Below are positions 7,565 to 12,761 of a stretch of 12,761 bases of DNA, piece by piece (positions within the stretch are counted from its first letter, which is position 1; each line of letters begins with the position of its first letter). Source of the DNA: M55B157 sp964626275 (GTDB taxonomy: Bacteria; Actinomycetota; Actinomycetes; S36-B12); contig CAZVCZ010000041.1 of assembly GCA_964626275.1 (NCBI GenBank), positions 1-12,761 on the forward strand. The letters are read 5' to 3'. A program made the translations under genes and the position numbers. The notes beneath the pieces are model-generated. The model searched no databases. It was given only the letters and a program-made list of their open reading frames with translations, and was not told the origin of the DNA.

Positions 7565-8724
7565 TGGGACAGGGCCGCTTCGTACACCCTGACCGTCTGA
7601 GCGGCGATGGACTGCCACCCGAAGTCGGCGATAGCGCGAGCCCGTCCCGCCAATCCCATACGCCGTGCTCGATCGGGATCGGCGAGGACAGCGTTGACCG
7701 CATCGGCGAAGGCATGCTCGAAGGCACGGGGTTCACTCGGGTCATAGGGCACGAGCAGCCCGGTGACACCGTCCTCGACGACCTCGGGGATCCCGCCGAC
7801 CGCGCTGGCGACAACGGCCGTCTCGCATGCCATCGCCTCGAGGTTCACGATGCCGAGGGGTTCGTACACCGAGGGACAGGCGAAGACGCTGGCGTGGGTG
7901 AGGAGTTCAATGACCGAATCCCGATCGAGTTGCTCCGTGATCCAGATGACGGAATCATCCCCGCGCAATTCACGCAGCCGCTCGACGGCCCGTTCCGTCT
8001 CCACTCCGATCTCCGGGGTGTCGGGTGAACTCGCACACAGCACCAGGACGGCATCGTCGGCGAATCGCTCGGCCGCGGCGAGCAGATGATTGATCCCCTT
8101 CTGGCGGGTGATGCGTCCCACGAACACGACATAGGGACGGGTCGGATCGACTCCGTGACGCGCGAGAGCCCCGGTGCCCTCGACCGCGCGATATCGCTGG
8201 GTGTCGATGCCGTTGTGCACGACGTGCACCCGGGCCGGATCGACGTCGGGATAGCAGGCCAAGACATCGCGCCGCATTCCCTCGCTGACCGCGATGATGG
8301 CCTGGGCATTGTCATAGGCGGTCTTCTCCACCCAGGAGGACACGCGATAGCCGCCACCGAGTTGCTCCGCCTTCCACGGCCGCATCGGCTCGAGGGAGTG
8401 GGCGGTGAGGACATGGGGGACGCCGTGGAGCAATCCGCCGATGTGGCCGGCGAGGTTGGCGTACCAGGTGTGGGAGTGCAGCAGATCGGCGTCGTGGGTA
8501 TCGCGGACCATCTGCAAATCGACCCCCAGGGTGGCAAGTGCAGGATTCGCGCCAGCGAGATCGCTCGGCACGGCGTGCGCATGCGCATCGGGGCGTGGAT
8601 CACCGAAGCACTGGACCGAGACATCGACCAGGCTTGCCAGGGAATCCACGAGGTGTGCCACATGTACTCCGGCGCCCCCGTAGACATCCGGAGGCCATTC
8701 ACGGGTGAGGATCGAAACCTTCAC
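7561..8724 (-). CDS. glgM: GT4 glycosyltransferase GlgM, ADP-glucose-dependent maltose-1-phosphate/glycogen synthase
   Basis: The protein is 387 aa, as I recall the length of mycobacterial GlgM (Rv1212c, older name glgA). The N-terminal GT-B domain starts SILTREWPPDVYGGAGVHVAHL, and the C-terminal domain has VFVGRITRQKGINHLL and the GT4 E-x7-E motif in YEPLGIVNLEAMACE, followed by VASAVGGIPEVV. Mycobacterial GlgM transfers glucose from ADP-glucose to glucose-1-phosphate to give alpha-maltose-1-phosphate, the donor for GlgE, and may also extend glucan. The GTG start at 8722-8724 has GGAG 8 nt upstream. It is divergent from glgC across 67 bp, which supports the assignment. The gene ends overlapping the EamA transporter. 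It could instead be a plain glycogen synthase of the same GT4 family. glgE is not in the window, so the maltose-1-phosphate route is inferred. Confidence 0.9.
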   Translation of the reverse strand: MKVSILTREWPPDVYGGAGVHVAHLVDSLASLVDVSVQCFGDPRPDAHAHAVPSDLAGANPALATLGVDLQMVRDTHDADLLHSHTWYANLAGHIGGLLHGVPHVLTAHSLEPMRPWKAEQLGGGYRVSSWVEKTAYDNAQAIIAVSEGMRRDVLACYPDVDPARVHVVHNGIDTQRYRAVEGTGALARHGVDPTRPYVVFVGRITRQKGINHLLAAAERFADDAVLVLCASSPDTPEIGVETERAVERLRELRGDDSVIWITEQLDRDSVIELLTHASVFACPSVYEPLGIVNLEAMACETAVVASAVGGIPEVVEDGVTGLLVPYDPSEPRAFEHAFADAVNAVLADPDRARRMGLAGRARAIADFGWQSIAAQTVRVYEAALSQ

Positions 8725-8744
8725 CGAACCGTCTCCATGCGCTC

Positions 8745-8750
8745 ACTGTA
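8745..8750 (-). promoter_or_regulatory. Probable -10 box of the glgM operon
   Basis: TACAGT on the minus strand fits TANNNT. A start of transcription 6-7 nt downstream would fall at about 8738, giving a leader of about 14 nt that still contains the GGAG site of glgM. No good -35 is seen. Confidence 0.45.
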
Positions 8751-8754
8751 GGGC

Positions 8755-8784
8755 CTGACGCGGGGGTGCTCCGACCACTACCCT
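8755..8784 (+). promoter_or_regulatory. Probable glgC promoter, leaderless
   Basis: CTGACG (8755-8760, four of six matches to TTGACA) is separated by 18 nt from TACCCT (8779-8784). The glgC ATG begins 7 nt after the -10 box, the standard spacing of actinobacterial leaderless transcripts. The GGCAGG next to the ATG is too close to serve as a ribosome binding site, which supports this reading. Confidence 0.55.
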
Positions 8785-8791
8785 GGCAGGT

Positions 8792-10015
8792 ATGCAGACG
8801 GGTCCGCGCGTGCTCGCGATCGTCCTTGCCGGTGGGGCGGGCAAGCGGCTGCTCCCGTTGACCGCGGATCGCGCGAAGCCGGCCGTCCCTTTCGGCGGCG
8901 CCTATCGATTGATCGACTTCGTGCTGTCGAACCTGATCAATGCGGGCCTGCGCCGAGTCTGCGTGCTGACCCAGTACAAGTCGCATTCCCTCGACCGGCA
9001 CGTGACGACGACGTGGCGGATGCCGACGCTGCTCGGTGACTACGTCACCCCTGTTCCGGCCCAGCAGCGCCTCGGCCCGAGGTGGTTCACGGGTAGCGCG
9101 GATGCGATCTTCCAAAGCCTCAACCTGATCAATGACGAGGCACCCGACTATGTCGTGGTGTTCGGCGCTGATCACGTGTATCGGATGGATCCGATGCAGA
9201 TGATCTCCGATCACATCGACGCCGGTGCGGGAGTGAGCGTCGCCGGGATCCGGCAGCCGAGGTCGTTAGCCCATCAGTTCGGTGTCATCGACACCGCGGA
9301 GGACGGCCTGCACATCCGCAAGTTCCTGGAGAAGCCTGCCGACCCGCCGGGGATCCCCGGTGACGAAGACAGTAGTTACGTCTCGATGGGCAATTACGTG
9401 TTCGACACCGAGGTGCTCGTCGATGCGCTCAAGGCCGATGCGGCCGATGAGGGCTCGGTGCACGACATGGGCGGCAACATCATCCCCATGCTCGTCGATG
9501 CGGGCCAGGCGATCGTCTATGACTTCGACCGCAATGAGGTGCCCGGCAGCACCGACCGCGATCGCGGCTACTGGCGCGACGTGGGCACGCTAGATGCCTA
9601 TCACGATGCGCACATGGATCTGGTGTCAGTGCATCCGATCTTCAACCTCTACAACAGGTCCTGGCCTATCCTGACGAATCTTCCGCCCTATCCCCCGGCA
9701 AAGTTCGTCGAAGGTGGCAACGCCCATGAGTCGATGGTCGGGGCGGGCTCGATCGTGTCCGGCGCGCACGTGCGCAACTCGGTGGTGAGCTTCGACGTGC
9801 AGATCGCCGGCGGTGCCTATGTTGATGGATCGGTAGTCATGCCCGGTGTTCGCATCGGCCGCAATGCGGTTGTCCGGCGAGCGATCCTGGACAAGAACGT
9901 GATCGTCCCCGAGGGCGCGAAGATCGGAGTGGACATCGACGCCGACCGCGAGCGGTACACGGTGAGCGATGCGGGGATCGTCGTTCTCGGCAAGGGGATC
10001 GTGGCGCAGCGGTGA
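8792..10015 (+). CDS. glgC: Glucose-1-phosphate adenylyltransferase (ADP-glucose pyrophosphorylase)
   Basis: The protein is 407 aa. GlgC makes ADP-glucose from glucose-1-phosphate and ATP, the committed step of bacterial glycogen synthesis, in the cytoplasm. The nucleotidyltransferase domain is complete: LAGGAGKRLLPLT near the start, RAKPAVPFGGAYRLIDF, TGSADAIFQSL, the metal-binding FGADHVYRMD, and FLEKP. The C-terminal left-handed beta-helix follows (GSIVSGAHVRNSVV, GSVVMPGVRIGRNAVV, AILDKNVIVPEGAKIG), which in this family carries oligomer and allosteric contacts. The start ATG is fixed by alignment of the first strand and by the -10 box 7 nt upstream. The divergent neighbour is the synthase that uses its product, and the downstream dehydrogenase starts inside its stop (GTGA). 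Confidence 0.95.
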   Translation: MQTGPRVLAIVLAGGAGKRLLPLTADRAKPAVPFGGAYRLIDFVLSNLINAGLRRVCVLTQYKSHSLDRHVTTTWRMPTLLGDYVTPVPAQQRLGPRWFTGSADAIFQSLNLINDEAPDYVVVFGADHVYRMDPMQMISDHIDAGAGVSVAGIRQPRSLAHQFGVIDTAEDGLHIRKFLEKPADPPGIPGDEDSSYVSMGNYVFDTEVLVDALKADAADEGSVHDMGGNIIPMLVDAGQAIVYDFDRNEVPGSTDRDRGYWRDVGTLDAYHDAHMDLVSVHPIFNLYNRSWPILTNLPPYPPAKFVEGGNAHESMVGAGSIVSGAHVRNSVVSFDVQIAGGAYVDGSVVMPGVRIGRNAVVRRAILDKNVIVPEGAKIGVDIDADRERYTVSDAGIVVLGKGIVAQR

Positions 10016-10791
10016 GTGCCGGGATAGGGCGAGTTGCCGTCGTCACCGGTGCGGGTCGAGGCCTCGGTGCGGTGATCGTCGAGCAGTTGAGTGCCGAGGG
10101 GTACGACGTGATTGCCACCGATATCGAGGGGGCGCCTCGTTACCTCGATGTCACCGATGCGCAGGCCTGTCGTGCTCTTGCGCTCGAGGTGAAGCCCGAT
10201 GTCTGGATCAACAATGCCGGGATTCTCGGTCAGGGGAATGCGGCTGACGCCAGCGATGACCTGGTGGCCCGGATCGTGTCGGTCAACCTGCTTGGAGTCA
10301 TGAATGGGACACGAGCGGCCGTCGCCGTGATGCGCGAACGCGAGGGCGGTCGGGGGAAAGGGCATGTCGTCAACATCGGCTCGCTGGCCTCGTGGGTGCC
10401 CGTTCCCGGGGAGGCCATCTATGCCGCCACCAAGGCCGGGGTGCTGTCGTTCACCCTCGGCCTCGATGGGGATCTGCGTGACGCCGGCGTCACCGGCATC
10501 AGGTTCTCGGTGGTGTGCCCCGACGGCATGCTGACTCCGATGATCACCGACGTGATCGACGACCCCGCGGTGGCGTTGACGTTCACCGGGCTCCGTCTCG
10601 TCGAGCCGACCGAAGTGGCAGAAGCGGTGAGTGGAGTCCTGCGCCGACATCGGCGGGTGGTGAGCGTCCCGCATTGGCGGGGAGCTCAGGTCAGGGCATT
10701 CGGGGCGATCCCCGACGTCGTGTTGCGTGCTGCGCCGCTGTTCAGGCGTCTGGGTCGCGCTCAACAGGATCGAGTGCGTCGAGTTCGCTGA
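10012..10791 (+). CDS. Short-chain dehydrogenase/reductase
   Basis: The protein is 259 aa, a classical SDR length. It has the NAD(P)-binding TGAGRGLG near residue 12, the D at the end of the second strand (IATDIEG), WINNAG, catalytic S124 (NIGSLAS), and Y137 with K141 in YAATK. A complete catalytic set suggests an active NAD(P)-dependent alcohol/ketone oxidoreductase. The C-terminus is strongly basic (RRLGRAQQDRVRRVR). The GTG start overlaps the glgC stop, so expression is likely coupled, but there is no evidence that it acts in glycogen metabolism. Its last 50 bp overlap the convergent small gene on the other strand. The substrate is unknown. Confidence 0.9.
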   Translation: MSAGIGRVAVVTGAGRGLGAVIVEQLSAEGYDVIATDIEGAPRYLDVTDAQACRALALEVKPDVWINNAGILGQGNAADASDDLVARIVSVNLLGVMNGTRAAVAVMREREGGRGKGHVVNIGSLASWVPVPGEAIYAATKAGVLSFTLGLDGDLRDAGVTGIRFSVVCPDGMLTPMITDVIDDPAVALTFTGLRLVEPTEVAEAVSGVLRRHRRVVSVPHWRGAQVRAFGAIPDVVLRAAPLFRRLGRAQQDRVRRVR

Positions 10792-11014
10792 GCGCCTCGA
10801 GGTCCTCGAGATCGTCGAACTCCGGAAGCATCAGCCCGGATAGATCCGATGAGGAATACAGCAATGCGTGATCGCGGGCTTCCTCGCGTGCGTTCGCTGC
10901 CTTCAACCGAGCGGTTCCCACCCAGCCGCACGAGCAACTCGGCACGAGGAAGTGGCTGCGGTACTCGAGGGTGACCTCGTGCGCGGCGCGGTGCTCGACT
11001 GCTTCCTCTTCCAC
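10742..11014 (-). CDS. Small CxCGW protein, possibly metal-binding, with acidic tail
   Basis: The protein is 90 aa and not assigned to a named family. The core is LVPSCSCGWVGTARLKAANA followed by AREEARDHALL. This Cys-x-Cys-Gly-Trp plus a downstream helix ending in His is a layout I associate with small actinobacterial proteins of unknown function. The CxC and His could bind a metal, which is inference. The C-terminal 30 residues are very acidic (EFDDLEDLEALSELDALD). GTG at 11012-11014 is chosen because a TACCCT box lies exactly 7 nt upstream, as in leaderless genes; the frame stays open to a GTG at 11089, but that part reads like non-coding promoter sequence. Its 3' end runs 50 bp into the SDR gene on the opposite strand. 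A PHO-box-like repeat lies upstream. Confidence 0.65.
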   Translation of the reverse strand: MEEEAVEHRAAHEVTLEYRSHFLVPSCSCGWVGTARLKAANAREEARDHALLYSSSDLSGLMLPEFDDLEDLEALSELDALDPVERDPDA

Positions 11015-11021
11015 CGTTGAC

Positions 11022-11027
11022 AGGGTA
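11022..11027 (-). promoter_or_regulatory. Probable -10 box of the CxCGW gene, leaderless
   Basis: TACCCT on the minus strand fits TANNNT and lies exactly 7 nt before the GTG at 11014. No -35 is visible, as expected for a promoter helped by an activator. Confidence 0.5.
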
Positions 11028-11055
11028 ATTGCCACCGATGCCCGCGCGGGTCTGA

Positions 11056-11077
11056 GAAAGGTGAACCCTGGGTGAAC
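11056..11077 (-). promoter_or_regulatory. PHO-box-like tandem repeat (two 11-nt units)
   Basis: On the minus strand the units are GTTCACCCAGG (11077-11067) and GTTCACCTTTC (11066-11056), directly adjacent. The first matches at every position the 11-nt direct-repeat unit described for Streptomyces PhoP (G-K-T-C-A-Y-Y-Y-R-S-G); the second matches the first eight. Measured from the predicted starts of transcription, the site is at about -42 to -63 for the CxCGW gene and -55 to -76 for the SRPBCC gene, both normal activator positions. RegX3-type regulators in related taxa are alternatives. Confidence 0.55.
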
Positions 11078-11118
11078 GTTGACCGACACCCCCTCAGGCC
11101 GAATCGGATCTGGAGACC

Positions 11119-11124
11119 TAGGCT
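11119..11124 (+). promoter_or_regulatory. Probable -10 box of the SRPBCC-HMA operon, leaderless
   Basis: TAGGCT fits TANNNT and lies exactly 7 nt before the ATG at 11132. There is no recognisable -35 about 17 nt upstream. Confidence 0.5.
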
Positions 11125-11131
11125 GATGTGC

Positions 11132-11605
11132 ATGAGCTGTGACGTGCAGAAGATCGATACCGGAAACCGCTGGGTCGTGTCGAGATCAGTCGTGATCGAT
11201 GCGCCCGCCGAGCGAATCTTCGATGTGATCGCTGACCCGCGCCAGCATGCGGCCTTCGATGGTTCGGGGACGGTGAAGGGTTCGGTAAAGGGTCCTGAGC
11301 GACTCGGCCTTGGGGACTCCTTCCAGATGGACATGAAGATCACGGTGCCCTACCGCATGTCCAACACGGTGAAGGAGTTCGAGGAGAACCGCCGCATTGC
11401 CTGGGCGCATATTGGTGGCCATCGCTGGCGCTACGAACTCGAGCCACTCGAGGGTGGGAGCACCCGGGTGACGGAGACCTTCGATGGTACGACAGCAAGG
11501 ACGAAGTTGACCCTGAAGGTGCTTCGTGCCGATGCGATGAACGCGAAGGCGATCGACGCGACCCTATGCCGGCTGAAGGACTACGTCGAGGGGCAGCAGG
11601 CATGA
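11132..11605 (+). CDS. SRPBCC (START/polyketide cyclase-like) family protein
   Basis: The protein is 157 aa, usual for this helix-grip fold. The first strand and helix read VVSRSVVIDAPAERIFDVIADPRQHAAFDG, typical of the polyketide cyclase/dehydrase group; later strands include YRMSNTVKEFEENRRIAW, HRWRYELEPL and STRVTETF, and the long C-terminal helix ends LCRLKDYVEGQQ. Such proteins hold a hydrophobic ligand in a deep pocket; there is no catalytic signature to choose a role. ATG 11132 is preferred over an ATG 6 nt earlier because a TAGGCT box lies 7 nt before it. The stop overlaps the start of the HMA protein (ATGA), so the two form a short operon divergent from the CxCGW gene. Confidence 0.8.
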   Translation: MSCDVQKIDTGNRWVVSRSVVIDAPAERIFDVIADPRQHAAFDGSGTVKGSVKGPERLGLGDSFQMDMKITVPYRMSNTVKEFEENRRIAWAHIGGHRWRYELEPLEGGSTRVTETFDGTTARTKLTLKVLRADAMNAKAIDATLCRLKDYVEGQQA

Positions 11606-11814
11606 GCGACATCGTCACGACCACCTACTCGGTGGAGGGGATGACCTGTGAACACTGCGTGCGGGCGGTGACGACCGAGTTGGTCATCCTGCCGGGCGTG
11701 CAGTCAGTCGATGTCGACCTGGAATCTGGAGCCGTCACGGTCACAAGCAACGGCCCCCTGGACGAGAGTGCTGTCCGGGAGGCCGTCGATGAAGCCGGCT
11801 ACGAGCTGGTTTAG
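11602..11814 (+). CDS. Heavy-metal-associated (HMA) domain protein, copper-chaperone-like
   Basis: The protein is 70 aa and consists of one ferredoxin-like HMA domain. The motif GMTCEHCVRAV carries the CxxC pair that binds Cu(I) or another soft metal, and VEGMTC, LPGVQSVDVDLESGAVTV and DEAGYELV match the beta-alpha-beta-beta-alpha-beta order of CopZ-type chaperones. These proteins pass copper to P-type ATPases or sensors in the cytoplasm. No copper ATPase or CsoR-type regulator lies in the window, so the partner is elsewhere. Its ATG is in the SRPBCC stop (ATGA). Its stop overlaps the pstB stop by three bases on the opposite strand. Zinc or cobalt cannot be excluded, but MTCEHC usually means copper. 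Confidence 0.88.
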   Translation: MSDIVTTTYSVEGMTCEHCVRAVTTELVILPGVQSVDVDLESGAVTVTSNGPLDESAVREAVDEAGYELV

Positions 11815-12590
11815 CCGAAGCGACCGGAGACGTAGTCCTCAGTCTGCTGATTCGTTGGGCGGGTGAAGATCTCCTGAGTCGGGCCGGTCTCGATGAGGTG
11901 ACCGGGCTGGCCGATGCCGGCGAGGTTGAAGAACGCGGTGTTGTCCGACACGCGTGAGGCCTGCTGCATGTTGTGGGTCACGATGATGATCGTGTAGCGA
12001 TCCTTCAGTTCCCGGATCAGATCCTCGATGGCGAGGGTCGAGATCGGGTCGAGGGCCGAGCACGGCTCGTCCATGAGGAGCACCTGCGGTTCGACGGCGA
12101 TGGCCCGAGCGATGCACAGCCGCTGCTGCTGGCCACCGGAGAGTCCGGCGCCGGGTTTGTTGAGCCGGTCCTTGACTTCCTCCCAGAGGTTCGCACCGCG
12201 CAGGGATTCCTCCACGACGTCGTCCATCGACTGCTTGCGCTTCTTGTCCTTTTCCAACTTCAGCCCGGCGATGACGTTCTCGTAGATCGACATTGTGGGG
12301 AAGGGGTTGGGGCGCTGGAAAACCATGCCGATGGTGCGGCGTACGAGCACCGGATCCACATTGGGGCCGTAGATGTCCTCACCGTCGAGCAGGATCTCAC
12401 CGGTGGTGTACGCGCCGGGGATCACCTCGTGCATGCGGTTGATACTGCGCAGCACGGTGGACTTGCCGCAGCCGGAGGGCCCGATGAAGGACATGACCGA
12501 GTTCGCCTTGACGGACAGGTTGACACCCTCGACGGCGAGGAAGTCGCCGTAGTAGATATCGAGGTCCTTGATGTCGATCTGCTTGCTCAC
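11811..12590 (-). CDS. pstB: Phosphate ABC transporter ATP-binding protein PstB
   Basis: The protein is 259 aa, standard for PstB, the ATPase that powers high-affinity phosphate uptake by PstSCAB at the inner face of the membrane. It shows the Walker A GPSGCGKST, the PstB-specific INRMHE and QRPNPFPTMSIYENV (Q-loop), the signature LSGGQQQR, Walker B VLLMDEPCSALDP and the H-loop THNMQQASRVSD. The GTG start at 12588-12590 has a strong AAGGAG 5 nt upstream. It lies 32 bp after pstA, giving the usual pstA-pstB order. No phoU follows; the convergent HMA gene begins at once. Expression is probably under phosphate control from a promoter upstream of the window. Confidence 0.97.
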   Translation of the reverse strand: MSKQIDIKDLDIYYGDFLAVEGVNLSVKANSVMSFIGPSGCGKSTVLRSINRMHEVIPGAYTTGEILLDGEDIYGPNVDPVLVRRTIGMVFQRPNPFPTMSIYENVIAGLKLEKDKKRKQSMDDVVEESLRGANLWEEVKDRLNKPGAGLSGGQQQRLCIARAIAVEPQVLLMDEPCSALDPISTLAIEDLIRELKDRYTIIIVTHNMQQASRVSDNTAFFNLAGIGQPGHLIETGPTQEIFTRPTNQQTEDYVSGRFG

Positions 12591-12595
12591 GGATG

Positions 12596-12601
12596 CTCCT
12601 T
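12596..12601 (-). promoter_or_regulatory. Strong ribosome binding site of pstB
   Basis: AAGGAG on the minus strand, 5 nt before the GTG start. It sets the pstB start and allows independent initiation after the pstA stop. Confidence 0.8.
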
Positions 12602-12622
12602 GATGTGGGCCGTCAAGTGGTG

Positions 12623-12761
12623 TCAGTTGACCTTTGGCGAGAAGTACTTGGCGATGAGTCGGGCACCGGCGTAGAGCACGAGCACGAACAGAATGAGCGC
12701 GAGCGCGCCGCCCCAGGCCCGATCGACGGCGGCGTTGGTGCCGCGGCTGATCTGATCCCAG
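12623..12761 (-). CDS. pstA: Phosphate ABC transporter permease PstA (C-terminal end only)
   Basis: The last 45 codons are present and run off the window edge. The frame reads WDQISRGTNAAVDRAWGG, then one hydrophobic helix (ALALILFVLVLYAG), then ARLIAKYFSPKVN before the stop TGA. This is the last membrane helix and cytoplasmic tail of PstA, whose ending commonly has ARxIAxxFSPK. PstA and PstC form the phosphate channel energised by PstB. The position directly upstream of pstB supports the call. The rest of the gene is outside the window. Confidence 0.9.
   Translation of the reverse strand, partial: WDQISRGTNAAVDRAWGGALALILFVLVLYAGARLIAKYFSPKVN

Noticed and set aside
11079..11084. TTGACC as a -35 box for the SRPBCC gene
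   Set aside because: It is 34 nt from the TAGGCT box, about twice the usual spacing.
11126..11128. ATG six bases before the chosen SRPBCC start
   Set aside because: It is 1 nt after the -10 box, so it would not be transcribed if that box is used.
1..12761. Mobile elements, CRISPR arrays, tRNA or rRNA genes
   Set aside because: No transposase-like or integrase-like protein, no regularly spaced repeats and no tRNA-like cloverleaf was seen.

Overview
The window looks like chromosomal DNA from a high-GC actinobacterium. The evidence is GC-rich third codon positions, frequent GTG starts, ATGA/GTGA start-stop overlaps, TANNNT boxes lying 7 nt before start codons (the leaderless pattern), and the divergent glgM/glgC pair known from mycobacteria (Rv1212c/Rv1213). 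The genus cannot be fixed from the sequence. No tRNA, rRNA, CRISPR array, insertion sequence or phage gene was seen. Coding density is very high: no stretch over 120 bases lacks a gene.

Layout. (1) 1-643, minus: N-terminal part of a secreted L,D-transpeptidase, cut by the window edge. (2) 654-5034: a catabolic-looking block. A ThDP-dependent decarboxylase/synthase (minus) is divergent from an aldehyde dehydrogenase and a DAO-family FAD oxidoreductase (plus, GTGA overlap). The 53-bp divergent gap holds an inverted repeat whose outer arms cover both ribosome binding sites. (3) 8724-5042, minus: glgM, an EamA transporter and an unassigned 516-aa Rossmann-type protein form a tight operon. (4) 8792-10791, plus: glgC and a short-chain dehydrogenase, GTGA-coupled. 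(5) 10742-11814: a small CxCGW protein (minus) divergent from an SRPBCC protein and a copper-chaperone-like HMA protein (plus). (6) 12761-11811, minus: the end of pstA, then pstB, of the high-affinity phosphate importer.

How the genes fit together. GlgC makes ADP-glucose and GlgM uses it to make maltose-1-phosphate and/or elongate glucan, so the divergent pair controls carbon storage. The block in (2) could form an oxidative chain (amine or amino acid oxidation, decarboxylation of a 2-oxo acid, aldehyde oxidation), but its substrate is unknown.

The most interesting signal is in the 117-bp divergent gap of (5). Two direct repeats 11 nt apart (GTTCACCCAGG, then GTTCACCTTTC, minus strand) match the PHO-box design of actinobacterial PhoP-type regulators. 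They lie at activator distance from two leaderless promoters. This suggests that the CxCGW protein and/or the SRPBCC-HMA pair respond to phosphate, close to the pst genes.
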